This document shows, one piece after another, positions 1-8,952 of a stretch of 64,000 nt of DNA; within the stretch, counting starts at the first letter, position 1, and each line of letters begins with the position of its first letter. Origin of the DNA: Ilumatobacteraceae bacterium (GTDB taxonomy: Bacteria; Actinomycetota; Acidimicrobiia; Acidimicrobiales; Ilumatobacteraceae); contig JAWPMO010000001.1 in NCBI GenBank assembly GCA_033344875.1, positions 4,551,595 to 4,615,594 of the forward strand, given 5' to 3'. The notes below the pieces were generated by a model. The model was not told the origin of the DNA, ran no database searches, and saw only the letters and a program-made list of their open reading frames with translations. Made by a program: the position numbers and the translations under genes.

Positions 1-294
1 CCGGTGGGCTCGCAACATGCGTGCGTCGAACGCCCGCAGCAGCATCATGTCGCGCAGGCCCGCCAGCTTCTGGTCGACCGACAGTTCGGGCACCCACTCG
101 CCGACGGCGGCCCCATCATCGTCGAGCACCCGGACGAGCTGCTTGCGCATCAGCGCCACCCGCTCGACCTTCTCGTCGAGCGCGGGTTTCTTCATCTCGC
201 CGGCCGCGCTCACGAACCTGACCCGGTCGGGCTCCTGATGGCCCCGCGCCGGGTCGGGGATGTTCAGCCGGAGTGCATCGGGCTCGGTTCCCAC
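1..294 (-). CDS. Thiamine-diphosphate dehydrogenase E1 alpha subunit, N-terminal part (cut by window edge)
   Basis: Reverse-strand reading from a GTG at 294 gives 98 codons that run off the left edge. The visible part contains a lead-in rich in Glu/Asp/Pro, then MKKPALDEKVERVAL, and ends in LRDMMLLRAFDARMLRAHR. That closing stretch is the typical first helix of the alpha subunit of 2-oxoacid dehydrogenase E1 (pyruvate or branched-chain 2-oxoacid type), which decarboxylates the 2-oxoacid using thiamine diphosphate. The thiamine-binding region lies outside the window, so the substrate cannot be told. GTG 294 is preferred because an AGGG motif sits 8 nt upstream; later starts at 213 (GTG) and 195 (ATG) are possible. 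The family call rests on this short segment only. Confidence 0.7.
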   Translation of the reverse strand, partial: MGTEPDALRLNIPDPARGHQEPDRVRFVSAAGEMKKPALDEKVERVALMRKQLVRVLDDDGAAVGEWVPELSVDQKLAGLRDMMLLRAFDARMLRAHR

Positions 295-401
295 AGGCCA
301 ACCCTGCCACGCCGATCGGCCGCGAGCCAGTGCACCCGTCGCGGTCGGCGTGTCGCCCCGTGAGCGGGACCGCCCTCCGAAGGTGTGTCGGTGTCCTCGG
401 C

Positions 402-1688
402 TCAGGCGGCGATCGCCGGGGCCGACTCGGTGAAGAGCCGGTCGAACACGTTGACCCGGTCGAACTGCATCGCATACGAGCGGGCCGCCAGCTCACGCTG
501 ACGCAACTCGGCCGGTGTCATGCCGCCCACCGCCCGGTCGATCGCGTCGGCGATGTCCTGTCGGGAGCCGTGGCGCACCGTCAGCGCGTGCTCGCCGACC
601 GCCTCGGGGATACCACCCGTACGGCAGGTGATCACCGGCCCGCCGCCGGCAAGCATCTTCTCGACGAGTGCGATCCCGAACGTCTCGACGAACTCGGGTC
701 GCGGCTTGCTCGGCAGGGCGAACGCCGAGCTGCCCGCCATCAGTGCGGGCTTCTCCTCGTCGCTGACGTCGTCGAGGAACACGATCTGATGGGCGGCGGG
801 CGACGACGCTGCCTGCTGGCGCAACGCGACGGCCTCGGGGCCGTTGCCCGCGACCACCAACTTCGCGTAGCGACGCGAACGCGATCGAGCGAAGCCGTCG
901 ATCAGGTCGTTCACACCCTTCGCCTTCGACAGGCGAGAGAGGAACAACACGTACCGATCGCGCTCCAGGCCCCGTCGGGCGACGGCGTGCCCGATCGCTG
1001 CATCGCCCAACCCGACGTACTCCCGGCTGTCGATCGCCGGGTACGAGATCGCGATCTGTCGACGGCAGCGCTCGGCGAAGTCGGTGCCGTGTCGCAGGTC
1101 GATCTCGGCGGCTGCGGCGACGATGATGTCGCGGGTGTACTCCGACACGGCGACACACCGGTCGTTCGACAGATAGGTCGCGAACAGGTGCGCTGCGGCA
1201 CCGAACCGGCCGGAGTCGACGCACGACCGCACCACGTTCGTGATGTCCGAGCCCACGGCCTCAGCGATCGTGGTCAGCTGCATCGGCAGGCCGGTCGCCT
1301 CGGCTGCGACGCGCGCGTCGGCGACGATCGACGCATGGGGGGTGAGGTAGAGCGACATGCACACGGTCGGCACCCCGTCGGTGAAGAGCTCGATCAGGCG
1401 TCCCGTCATGCCGCCGGTGAATCGGCCGTCGGGCACCTTGTAGTCGCCGACCGCGTCGGGCCGCTCGACCGTGATGCCGTCGCTGTACGGCGACACCGCA
1501 TCGAGCGGCTTGAGCGGCAACCCCGCGGCTCGCAGCGTGTCGAGCTGCCAGGTGACGATCCGCACGTCGTCGAAGCCTCTCGTCAGCGCCACCTCGGCGA
1601 GGTTGCGGGCCTCGCCGGAATGACCGCAGATCACCGGGTCGGCTCGGACCACGATGACGAGGCGTTTCGACGGACGTTCGGGCTTCAT
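402..1688 (-). CDS. GT4-family glycosyltransferase
   Basis: A 428-residue protein with the GT-B layout of GT4 enzymes. The N-terminal acceptor half starts MKPERPSKRLVIVVRADPV. The C-terminal donor half contains VLFLSRLSKAKGV, VVAGNGPEA and the E-x7-E motif in FVETFGIALVE, which binds the nucleotide sugar with retention of configuration. The donor sugar and acceptor cannot be read from sequence. The ATG at 1688 has GGAGG 8 nt upstream and overlaps the stop of the upstream GH92 gene as ATGA, so the two are very likely translationally coupled. No signal peptide or membrane segment is seen, so it is probably cytoplasmic or peripheral. Confidence 0.85.
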   Translation of the reverse strand: MKPERPSKRLVIVVRADPVICGHSGEARNLAEVALTRGFDDVRIVTWQLDTLRAAGLPLKPLDAVSPYSDGITVERPDAVGDYKVPDGRFTGGMTGRLIELFTDGVPTVCMSLYLTPHASIVADARVAAEATGLPMQLTTIAEAVGSDITNVVRSCVDSGRFGAAAHLFATYLSNDRCVAVSEYTRDIIVAAAAEIDLRHGTDFAERCRRQIAISYPAIDSREYVGLGDAAIGHAVARRGLERDRYVLFLSRLSKAKGVNDLIDGFARSRSRRYAKLVVAGNGPEAVALRQQAASSPAAHQIVFLDDVSDEEKPALMAGSSAFALPSKPRPEFVETFGIALVEKMLAGGGPVITCRTGGIPEAVGEHALTVRHGSRQDIADAIDRAVGGMTPAELRQRELAARSYAMQFDRVNVFDRLFTESAPAIAA

Positions 1689-3904
1689 GACATGGACCTC
1701 CGGGACGGGGGAGCGGTGCTGGTGGACGGGGGACGGGTCGTGGTGGCCCAGGCCGACGGGCTCGGGCCGAGTTCGACGTGCAGCGTCGACGCGGCGCGCA
1801 GTTCGTCGCCGGACAGCCACGAGCGGTCGAGATCGACGCCGTCGAGCCGCATCGACCGGACGAACTGTGGCGGGTCGTGCGGGGTGGGCTCGACGAAGCC
1901 GGTGGTCTCGATCGTCAGCGGTGCGTCGCCGAGTCGGATCGTCGCCCGCTCGAACGACGGTGCGTTGACGAGCACGAAGTTCTGGCCGGCGACCGGGAAC
2001 AGGCCGAGCGAGGCCCACACGTACCACGAGCTCAGGCCGCCGGAATCGTCGTTGCCGGGCAGTCCGCCACGACCGACACCGAACTGGTTGTTGACCGCGG
2101 CGTGCACGACCTCGGCGGTGCGATCCGGCCGGCCGACGTAGTGATAGGCCCACGGCGCTTCCATGTCGGGCTCGTTGTTGAGGCCTTCGAACCGACCGAG
2201 TGCGTACCCAGCCGCCATCTCCTCGGCGCCCGGGTGTTCGCCGGGTTGTTCGACCGGGTCGGCACCGAACCCGAAGAACCGGTCGAGCAGCTCGACGAAG
2301 GCCGTCTCGCCGCCGGCCAACTCGATCCGTCGTGCCATGTCGTGCACGAGCCGGAACGAATAGTTCCACTTGCCACCTTCGTAGAACGACGAGTCGACGA
2401 GCAGGCCCGTCTCCGGGTCGAACGCGCGCTCCCAACCAGTGGCCAACGCCTCGAACTGGCCGGCCAACGCGTCGTCGTCGAGATGTCGGGCGACGACCGC
2501 CGTGCACTGGTAGGCGAACGCGACGTCGAGCGTCTGGCTGATCGGGTGCGTGATGCCGCGCTCGAGGTACTCCTCGCCGTAGGCGCGGCGCAGGTCGCCG
2601 TGCATGTTCACCAGCGCCCACTCCCAGTCGATGCCGCCGGCATCGAGGTGGCACAGGTCGGCGAGGAACGTCTGCGCCAGACCGCTCGCCTGGCGGGAGA
2701 ACCGGTCGGCGCCCTTGGCCATCCGGTAGCCGATCGGCAGATTGCCCTCCTCCTCGCAGACGTGGAGCAGCGCGTTCGCCAGCTCGACCGACCGCTCGGG
2801 GAACAGCGCCGTCATCAGCGGGAGCTGTGTGCGGTAGATGTCCCACATCGTGCAGATGTCGAACGCGAACGGCCCCGTCGATGGCCAGAACGGGCTCTCG
2901 CCGAACGCGAAGCACGGTTTGATCAGCGAGTGGTAGAGCGCGGTGGCGAACACCGTCGCTCGCTCCGGCGTCGCCGTCGAGATCTGGATCCGATCGAGGT
3001 GACCGGACCAGGTCTGGCGGGTGGTGCGCCGCCGCCGGTCGAACGTGTGCGACTCGGTACCGCAATCGGCGCGGAGGTTGGCGTGCGCCTGCTCCACACC
3101 GCGCAGCGAGAACCCGAAGCGCATCTCGATCGTCTGACCGGCGACGGACGGGCCCCGCCACAGCATGCCGAACGGTCGGAGCGTCGTCGGCCGGATGTAG
3201 TCGAACTCGAGGCGCGTGCTGCCCTGCATCAGCCGGCGGTCGTACCAGAGCATCTGGCGCCACCCCGGCGCGTCGCATTCGACGTGGAACGCCAGCGGCG
3301 CTCCTTCGACGACCACCTCGCCGCTCGCCGACGCGGCCGACAGGGCGTGGACCTGTGCCCTGATCGGGACGGTGGTGCCGTGGGGGATCGCCAACCCGCC
3401 GAGCGACAGGTCGACGACCAGTCGGGCGTCGTCGTCGTTCGGGAACGTGTAGCGGTGGACGGCCGACTTCGGTCCGACCGTGATCTCGCACCGGACTCCC
3501 GAGTCGAGCGTGCAGGCGTAGTACCCGGGTTCGGCGACCTCGTCGGAGAGCGCCCACGCCTCGCCGAGCGAGTCGAGTGGTGCCCGCATCGGCGTGACCC
3601 GGAAGTAGTTGTAGTACTTGCGGATCGCTCCGGTGCCCGACTGCTGGAAGTGCGTGAACCCTGACGCCGCCGGCCGGTCGAACATGCGGCCGGGCACGCC
3701 TTCGGTGTTGAACTCGAAGCAGCCGTAGCCGGTGGGATAGGCGCCGGAGTAGGCGCTGGCGGACACCATCCCGAACGGGTACGTCGCTCCGGGGTGGGTG
3801 TTGCCGACCTGAGGTTTCGGCCACCACCACGTGGCTGCGAGTCCCTCGGGCGGCGGCAGATCGGTGGCGTCGGTCCCGATGAACGGGTCGACGCGGTCGT
3901 ACAT
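1685..3904 (-). CDS. Glycoside hydrolase family 92 (alpha-mannosidase-like)
   Basis: A 739-residue protein, close to the usual GH92 length. GH92 enzymes are calcium-dependent inverting exo-alpha-mannosidases. Visible family features are the N-terminal VDPFIGT, NTHPGATYPFGMV, a central SLIKPCFAFGESPFW region, the DIYRTQLPL stretch following a WD pair, and a C-terminal NDDSGGLSSWYVWASLGLFPV block matching the conserved GDNGQMSAWYVFSALGFYPV-type segment. No signal peptide is visible, whereas most characterised members are exported. The start ATG at 3904 has no Shine-Dalgarno; a TATGGT hexamer ends 6 nt before it, compatible with a leaderless transcript. It is the first gene of a unit with the GT4 gene (4-bp overlap). 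Confidence 0.85.
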   Translation of the reverse strand: MYDRVDPFIGTDATDLPPPEGLAATWWWPKPQVGNTHPGATYPFGMVSASAYSGAYPTGYGCFEFNTEGVPGRMFDRPAASGFTHFQQSGTGAIRKYYNYFRVTPMRAPLDSLGEAWALSDEVAEPGYYACTLDSGVRCEITVGPKSAVHRYTFPNDDDARLVVDLSLGGLAIPHGTTVPIRAQVHALSAASASGEVVVEGAPLAFHVECDAPGWRQMLWYDRRLMQGSTRLEFDYIRPTTLRPFGMLWRGPSVAGQTIEMRFGFSLRGVEQAHANLRADCGTESHTFDRRRRTTRQTWSGHLDRIQISTATPERATVFATALYHSLIKPCFAFGESPFWPSTGPFAFDICTMWDIYRTQLPLMTALFPERSVELANALLHVCEEEGNLPIGYRMAKGADRFSRQASGLAQTFLADLCHLDAGGIDWEWALVNMHGDLRRAYGEEYLERGITHPISQTLDVAFAYQCTAVVARHLDDDALAGQFEALATGWERAFDPETGLLVDSSFYEGGKWNYSFRLVHDMARRIELAGGETAFVELLDRFFGFGADPVEQPGEHPGAEEMAAGYALGRFEGLNNEPDMEAPWAYHYVGRPDRTAEVVHAAVNNQFGVGRGGLPGNDDSGGLSSWYVWASLGLFPVAGQNFVLVNAPSFERATIRLGDAPLTIETTGFVEPTPHDPPQFVRSMRLDGVDLDRSWLSGDELRAASTLHVELGPSPSAWATTTRPPSTSTAPPSRRSMS

Positions 3905-4022
3905 GATCGGACCATACGAACCAACGGCGTCGCCATGGTGCCGACCCGGTTTCGGCTCGGTGAACAGTTCGTGCGTCGGGCGGGGCCCCGCTCGGTCCGT
4001 CGACCCGACGCGAAAAAGCCGA

Positions 4023-4050
4023 GTGGGCCTCTCCGATCGGAGAGGCCCAC
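4023..4050 (-). terminator. Intrinsic terminator of the two-helix membrane protein gene
   Basis: A perfect 28-bp inverted repeat: GTGGGCCTCTCC, GATC, GGAGAGGCCCAC. Read on the minus strand it is followed within 4 nt by a run of five T. It lies 40 bp past the stop codon at 4091. It also insulates the GH92-GT4 unit downstream. Confidence 0.85.
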
Positions 4051-4090
4051 CCGGGTTGTCAAGTCGGCGGAACCGACTCGAGATGGTGGA

Positions 4091-4870
4091 TCAGGCGTTG
4101 ACCTTCTCGGGCATGTCCTGGAGGAGACCCTCCGGAACCGTGTCCGGCGCCTTGTACATGTTCCGGCGTGTGTGCCAGAGGAAGGCGACGCCCATGGCCA
4201 GCGTGACCACACCGAGCCCGGCGAGCAGGCCGGCGATGCCGAGGGCCAGCATCAGGGCGCTGTGGGTGGCGGCACCCACACCGAGTTCGGCGACCAGTGC
4301 GTGGGTCGTACCGCTCCAGGCTCCTTCACGGGCGGGCCCGTCGAGGAGGTCGGTGCGGCTGAAGTCGGTCCAGTAGCGGCCGTTCACCGGCACCTCGTAG
4401 ACGCCCGGCTCGAGCACCTCACCCTGGTAGGCCTCGACCACACCGGTGTAGGTGCCGTCGGGCTCCAGCGCTCCGGACTCCGTCGCCGCAGCGATCTGGT
4501 CGGCGCTCAGGTTGACCATCTGGGTGCCGGTCAGCGTGTGGTGCACGATCGTGGCCATCTGGTACATGTACTCGCTCTGGTTGTTGACGACCGGGTCGTT
4601 CGGGTCGAGCCCGCCCTTGCCCATGACGACGGGGAAGTCCCATTCGTCTTCCAGCAACTCCAGGATCGCATCGGCGCCTTCGGTGGTGCCCCGGTCGATC
4701 AGCTGACCGTCCTCGTTGTAGGACAACTCGACGTTCTGTGCTGCACTGAATGCCTCCAGTGAGCCGTAGCCGCCCTGGGTCTTGCTGTAGGCGACACCTG
4801 CGCCCACGAAGTAACCCATACTGACGACGATCAGGAACGCTCCGAGCAATCCGAGTGGCTTCCTCAACAT
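4091..4870 (-). CDS. Two-helix membrane protein of unknown function
   Basis: A 259-residue protein. The first hydrophobic segment is near residues 6-28 (LGLLGAFLIVVSMGYFVG). A second lies near 205-230 (ALMLALGIAGLLAGLG), followed by a short basic tail. The roughly 175 residues between them are soluble and acidic and are probably extracytoplasmic. I do not recognise the family. The ATG at 4870 is chosen because AAAGGGG precedes it by 5 nt; an in-frame ATG at 4885 lacks a ribosome site. The gene stands alone, with a strong terminator after it and a Crp-like palindrome 31-52 nt before its start. Confidence 0.75.
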   Translation of the reverse strand: MLRKPLGLLGAFLIVVSMGYFVGAGVAYSKTQGGYGSLEAFSAAQNVELSYNEDGQLIDRGTTEGADAILELLEDEWDFPVVMGKGGLDPNDPVVNNQSEYMYQMATIVHHTLTGTQMVNLSADQIAAATESGALEPDGTYTGVVEAYQGEVLEPGVYEVPVNGRYWTDFSRTDLLDGPAREGAWSGTTHALVAELGVGAATHSALMLALGIAGLLAGLGVVTLAMGVAFLWHTRRNMYKAPDTVPEGLLQDMPEKVNA

Positions 4871-4900
4871 GACAACCCCTTTCATTTGGTTCTCAAATCA

Positions 4901-4922
4901 GTTCGTGATCTCGATCACGAAC
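4901..4922. promoter_or_regulatory. Crp/FNR-like palindrome
   Basis: Perfect dyad: GTTCGTGATC, TC, GATCACGAAC. Its core reads GTGA-N6-TCAC, the half-site spacing of Crp-family regulators. It lies upstream of the minus-strand membrane protein gene (start 4870) and about 210 bp before the SulP gene. Binding by a Crp-type protein is inference from motif shape. Confidence 0.5.
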
Positions 4923-5129
4923 TCTTGGACTCAGTGTGTGTCACGGTCGGGGGGTGGGCCAGGGGCCGAAGGTCCCAAGGGTCCCGCCGAAGGGCACACG
5001 CGGGCAGCGAATCCAACGGCCGTGCGTGCCGGCGGTCCGGTTCGGCCCCGGCCCCGCCACCTGCGGTAGCGGCATCGGTGACCACGATCGACTCGGCGTC
5101 CCCCGCGCCGCCTTCGGTACCCTGCGTCG

Positions 5130-7181
5130 ATGCGGAGGGGCGGGGCTGCGGGCCGAATCGTGACGGTCGCCGTGATCGCGTCGATCACACAGATCGCACT
5201 GACGATCGCGTACACGTCACTGACCTTCCGTGACGAGTTGTCACCTCAGATCGGGCTCGGGCTCACCGCCATGCTCCTCGGTGTCCTGATCACCGCCGCT
5301 GCGATCGGTCGCTGGAGCGGTGTGCGCGGCCACGTTGCCGGCCCGCAGGACAGCGGCCTCGTGGTGCTCTCCGTCGTCGCGCCCACGATCGCCGCGACGG
5401 CCGATGCGCCGGGAGAGACCATCGTCGTCCTGATGGGGCTGAGCTCGCTCGCCGTCGGGCTCACGATGATGACACTCGGCCGATCGGGACTCGGTCGGAT
5501 GATCCGGTATCTGCCGTATCCCGTTCTCGCCGGCTTCCTGGCCGGTACCGGACTCGTGATGGCCCGGGCGGTCGTCGAGATCGGCGACCGAGGGATCAGC
5601 GGAGACGCAGCCGGCGGCGGCGATCGGGTGGCACGTTTCGCGGTCGTGCTCGTCGTGGTGTTCCTGATGACGGCGATCTCGCGGAGCCGTCTGCCGAACG
5701 AGCGCTTCGTGCCGCCGATCGTGCTCGGCTCGATCGCGCTCTACCACGCCGTCGCACTGGCGGTCGGTGTTGGCCGAATCTCCGGTGCTGAGCGTGGCTG
5801 GCTGCTACCGGTGCTGCCCGACGGGGCGCTGATCAGCGGTGACACGTTCACGGTCGCCGGTCGGGCCGACTGGGCCGTCGTCGCCGACCACCTGCCGGCA
5901 CTGCTGCCGCTGCTGCTCCTCGCCCCGCTCACCGTGTTGCTGTACCTCGGAGCGCTCGAGACGATCCTCGACGTCGACATCGACACCGACCGCGAGTTCC
6001 AGGTCATGGGTGGTGCCGGCGCGGTTGCGGGCCTGTTCGGCAGCGCTCCGTCGTACACGCAGTTCGCCAACACGATGCTCGTTCAGCGCATGGTGGGGCC
6101 CGTGCGAGCGGTGCCGATCGCGATCGGCGGTTCGGCCGTCGCCGTGCTCCTCCTCGGCGACCGGGTCGTCGGGTTGATTCCGCAGCCGGTCGTCGCCGGA
6201 ATGCTCGGGTTCATCGCGGTGTCGTTCGTGCTCGACTGGACCTGGGATCTCAGGAACCGGGTCGGTGCCATCGAGCTCGCGCTCGCCGCAGCCGTGTCGA
6301 TACCGGTGTTCGGGTTCCTGGCCGGCGTCGGGTTCGGCCTGGTGCTCACGTCCGGATGGTTCATCGTGCAGTACAGCCGGATCAGTGGGGTGCGCCGAAT
6401 CCGCAATGCCCGCCGGGTCCGGAGCAACGCCTACCGCTCGGTCGAGGACGACGACGTGCTCGTCGAGGCCGGCCGACGCGTGCTGATCGTCGAACTCGAG
6501 GGCTTCCTGTTCTTCGGTATCGGCGACGTCATGCTCCGGTCCGTGACCGAGCGCGCCGACTCGGCGCGGCACCACGACGTCGATGTCGTGTGGGTCGCAG
6601 CGAATGCGCACGTTCAGCGCGCCCTGTCGCCGCTGATGACCGGCGAGCGGTGGGGAACGGTCGAGGTCGACCTGGACCGGGCGCTCGCAGCCGTCGAGGA
6701 CCAGCTCCTCGCGGAACGCTCCGCCGGTTCCGATCAACCGAAGCTCCATCTCCTCGAGATGAGTGCGGTGGCCGGAGCGGAGCAACGCGAGTTCGGCCCC
6801 GGTGATGCGCTGATCGCTGCGGGGGAACCCGTCGACGGCCTCCTGGTGATCGAACAGGGGCGGGTGAGCGTGCTCGGCGGCGCTCCCGGCACCCGGTTGC
6901 GTCAGCTCGGACCCGGCGCGGTGCTGGGTGAGCTGAGTCTGTACGGCGACCGGACGGCTTCGGCCACCGTGGTCGCCGACGAACCGGTCATCACCCGTCA
7001 CGTCGGGCTGGAGGAGATCGATCGGCTGGAGCGCACGGACCCGACGGCCGCCGCCGCGCTCCATCGCGAACTCGCGACGCTCGTCGCCGAGCGACTCCGG
7101 ACGGCGAACGATGCTGTCGACTCGTTTCGCGGACGTCACGACCGAGGCCCCGATTCGGCCCGTGAGCAGGACGAGCCGTAG
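5130..7181 (+). CDS. SulP-family anion transporter with STAS and cyclic-nucleotide-binding domains
   Basis: A 683-residue protein. About residues 1-430 form a polytopic SulP/SLC26 membrane domain (RYLPYPVLAGFLAGTG is a typical SulP stretch). A STAS-like domain follows at about 445-545 (RRVLIVELEGFLFFGIGD). A C-terminal cNMP-binding fold covers about 550-660 (FGPGDALIAAGEPVDGLLVIEQGRV and GAVLGELSLYGDRTASATV). SulP proteins move sulfate, bicarbonate or other anions; the substrate is not readable here. The C-terminal domain suggests control by a cyclic nucleotide or related ligand, but not every such fold binds one. Start ATG 5130 has no clear ribosome site; GTG 5160 is an alternative. Confidence 0.85.
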   Translation: MRRGGAAGRIVTVAVIASITQIALTIAYTSLTFRDELSPQIGLGLTAMLLGVLITAAAIGRWSGVRGHVAGPQDSGLVVLSVVAPTIAATADAPGETIVVLMGLSSLAVGLTMMTLGRSGLGRMIRYLPYPVLAGFLAGTGLVMARAVVEIGDRGISGDAAGGGDRVARFAVVLVVVFLMTAISRSRLPNERFVPPIVLGSIALYHAVALAVGVGRISGAERGWLLPVLPDGALISGDTFTVAGRADWAVVADHLPALLPLLLLAPLTVLLYLGALETILDVDIDTDREFQVMGGAGAVAGLFGSAPSYTQFANTMLVQRMVGPVRAVPIAIGGSAVAVLLLGDRVVGLIPQPVVAGMLGFIAVSFVLDWTWDLRNRVGAIELALAAAVSIPVFGFLAGVGFGLVLTSGWFIVQYSRISGVRRIRNARRVRSNAYRSVEDDDVLVEAGRRVLIVELEGFLFFGIGDVMLRSVTERADSARHHDVDVVWVAANAHVQRALSPLMTGERWGTVEVDLDRALAAVEDQLLAERSAGSDQPKLHLLEMSAVAGAEQREFGPGDALIAAGEPVDGLLVIEQGRVSVLGGAPGTRLRQLGPGAVLGELSLYGDRTASATVVADEPVITRHVGLEEIDRLERTDPTAAAALHRELATLVAERLRTANDAVDSFRGRHDRGPDSAREQDEP

Positions 7182-7191
7182 CGTCGGGGTC

Positions 7192-8337
7192 ATGTCGGAA
7201 GCGTTCATCGTCGAAGCAGTTCGTTCGCCCGTCGGCCGTCGCGGCGGTGGGCTGTCACAGGTCCATCCCGCCGACCTCGGTGCTCACTCGATCCGTGCCC
7301 TCATGGAGCGCTCGGGCGTCGATCCGCACGCCGTCGACGACGTCGTGTTCGGCTGCCTCGACACCATCGGACCGCAGGCCGGCGACATCGCCAGGACCTG
7401 CGGACTGGTCGGCGGTCTCCCCGAGCACGTCCCCGGCGTCACCGTCGACCGCCAGTGCGGGTCTGCCCAGCAGTCGGTGCACTTCGCCGCCCAGGCCGTC
7501 ATGTCGGGCACCATGGACGTCGTCGTCGCCGGCGGGGTGCAGAACATGTCGCAGGTCCCGATCACGTCGTCGTTCACGCTCGGCCAGGAGGAGGGGTTCA
7601 ACCCCTACAACAGTTCGCCCGGTTGGCAGACGATCTACGGCGCCGGTGACGTGAGCCAGTTCGTCGGCGCCGAGCTGATGGTCGACAAGTGGGACATCAC
7701 CCGCGACGAGATGGAGGCCTTCGCCGTCGAGTCGCACGAGCGGGCGCTGCGGGCGCAGGCCGAGGGCCGGTTCGACAACGAGATCGTGCCGCTCGCCGGC
7801 GTCGAACGCGACGAAGGGCCCCGCGAGCCCGACTGGGACAAGATCCGGTCCCTCAAGACGCTCACCCCTGACGGCCGGATCACCGCCGCCGTCGCCAGCC
7901 AGATCTCCGACGGTTCGGCCGCGATGCTGATCATGAACGAACGGGCCGTCGAGGCTCACGGCGTCACGCCGCGAGCTCGCATCCACCACATGTCGGTGCT
8001 CGCGGACGACCCGATCATGATGCTGTCGGCGCCGATCCCCGCCACGCTCCGAGCGCTCGCCAAGACCGGTCTGAAGCCGAGCGACATCGACCTCGTCGAG
8101 ATCAACGAGGCGTTCGCGCCGGTGCCGCTCGCGTGGATGCGTGAGACGGGGTTCGAACACGAGCAGATCAATGTCAACGGCGGAGCGATCGCGCTCGGGC
8201 ACCCGCTCGGCGCGACGGGTGCGCGGCTGATGATCACGCTGCTCAACGAACTGGAGCGAACGGGCGGGCGATACGGCCTCCAGACGATGTGCGAAGGTGG
8301 TGGCCAGGCGAACGTCACCATCATCGAACGCCTCTGA
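7192..8337 (+). CDS. Acetyl-CoA acetyltransferase / thiolase
   Basis: A 381-residue thiolase. The nucleophile Cys lies in DRQCGSAQQSVHFAAQAV. The C-terminal NEAFAP and GGAIALGHPLGATGAR motifs carry the catalytic His, and a second Cys is in MCEGGGQAN. All expected catalytic motifs are present. Thiolases join or cleave beta-ketoacyl-CoA in fatty-acid breakdown or acetoacetyl-CoA formation; the direction and chain length are not readable. ATG 7192 is used because family alignment begins at MSEAFIVEAVRSPVG; the ribosome site is weak. It starts 10 bp after the SulP stop. Confidence 0.92.
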   Translation: MSEAFIVEAVRSPVGRRGGGLSQVHPADLGAHSIRALMERSGVDPHAVDDVVFGCLDTIGPQAGDIARTCGLVGGLPEHVPGVTVDRQCGSAQQSVHFAAQAVMSGTMDVVVAGGVQNMSQVPITSSFTLGQEEGFNPYNSSPGWQTIYGAGDVSQFVGAELMVDKWDITRDEMEAFAVESHERALRAQAEGRFDNEIVPLAGVERDEGPREPDWDKIRSLKTLTPDGRITAAVASQISDGSAAMLIMNERAVEAHGVTPRARIHHMSVLADDPIMMLSAPIPATLRALAKTGLKPSDIDLVEINEAFAPVPLAWMRETGFEHEQINVNGGAIALGHPLGATGARLMITLLNELERTGGRYGLQTMCEGGGQANVTIIERL

Positions 8338-8368
8338 TCACGAGTTGTGCCAGGCACAACTCGTGATC
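8336..8368. terminator. Strong hairpin after the thiolase gene
   Basis: 15-bp perfect arms (GATCACGAGTTGTGC and GCACAACTCGTGATC) with loop CAG, beginning inside the thiolase stop codon. No T-run follows, so it may be a terminator of the hairpin-only type, an mRNA 3'-end stabiliser, or a protein-binding palindrome ahead of the gene at 8394. Confidence 0.55.
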
Positions 8369-8393
8369 GGCCAGCAGACAAAGGAGCACCATC

Positions 8394-8915
8394 ATGAGTG
8401 GCATCGGAGACATCTGGCGTCAGGCCGCAGCGAAGTGGAGCGAGGTGTCGGGGCAGATCACCGACGACGATTGGGGGAAACCGACCCCGTGCGACGAGTG
8501 GACGGTGCGCGAGCTCGTCGACCACGCCATGCACTGGCAGGGCATGGGCGGCGGGATCCTCGGTGCGGGCACGGCGCCCGGCGACGACTGGGCCACGATC
8601 GAGCCGAAGCTGTCGGCGGCGCTCGACGACCCCAGCAATCTCGAGGGCACCGCCGAGCAGATGGGCGGCATGCCCAAGCAGCAGGTTGCCGGGTTCGTGA
8701 TCGGCGACCTCGTCATCCATTCGTGGGACCTCGCCAGGGCGATCGGTGTCGACGACACCCTGCCCGAGCCGGCGGTCGAGGCGACCCTCATGGGGTTGCA
8801 GCGGGTTCCGGCGGAGATGCTCCGCTCGTCGACCATGTTCGGTGAGCCGGTCGAGGTGGCCGACGACGCCAGCGCCCAGGATCGGCTGCTGGCGTTCGCC
8901 GGCCGCACTCCCTGA
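8394..8915 (+). CDS. TIGR03086-type DinB/mycothiol-dependent-isomerase-like metal protein
   Basis: A 173-residue protein of the actinobacterial maleylpyruvate-isomerase-like N-terminal fold. Diagnostic motifs are TPCDEWTVRELVDHAMHW and GDLVIHSWDLARAIG, whose His residues normally hold a divalent metal in a four-helix bundle. Members are often thiol-S-transferases using mycothiol, but the substrate here is unknown. AAAGGAG lies 8-9 nt before the ATG, a good ribosome site. Confidence 0.8.
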   Translation: MSGIGDIWRQAAAKWSEVSGQITDDDWGKPTPCDEWTVRELVDHAMHWQGMGGGILGAGTAPGDDWATIEPKLSAALDDPSNLEGTAEQMGGMPKQQVAGFVIGDLVIHSWDLARAIGVDDTLPEPAVEATLMGLQRVPAEMLRSSTMFGEPVEVADDASAQDRLLAFAGRTP

Positions 8916-8952
8916 TCAGCGTCATTCGCACCGTCGCATGGTGGAGCACGTC

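Noticed and set aside
402-3830. One 1142-residue reverse-strand protein joining GT4 with upstream sequence
   Set aside because: Its first part is out of frame with the GH92 gene and has Arg/Pro/Ala-rich shadow composition. The real GT4 starts at 1688 with GGAGG upstream.
4871-5129. A gene in the gap between the two-helix membrane protein and SulP
   Set aside because: Short frames here lack ribosome sites and homology-like composition; only the palindrome at 4901-4922 stands out.
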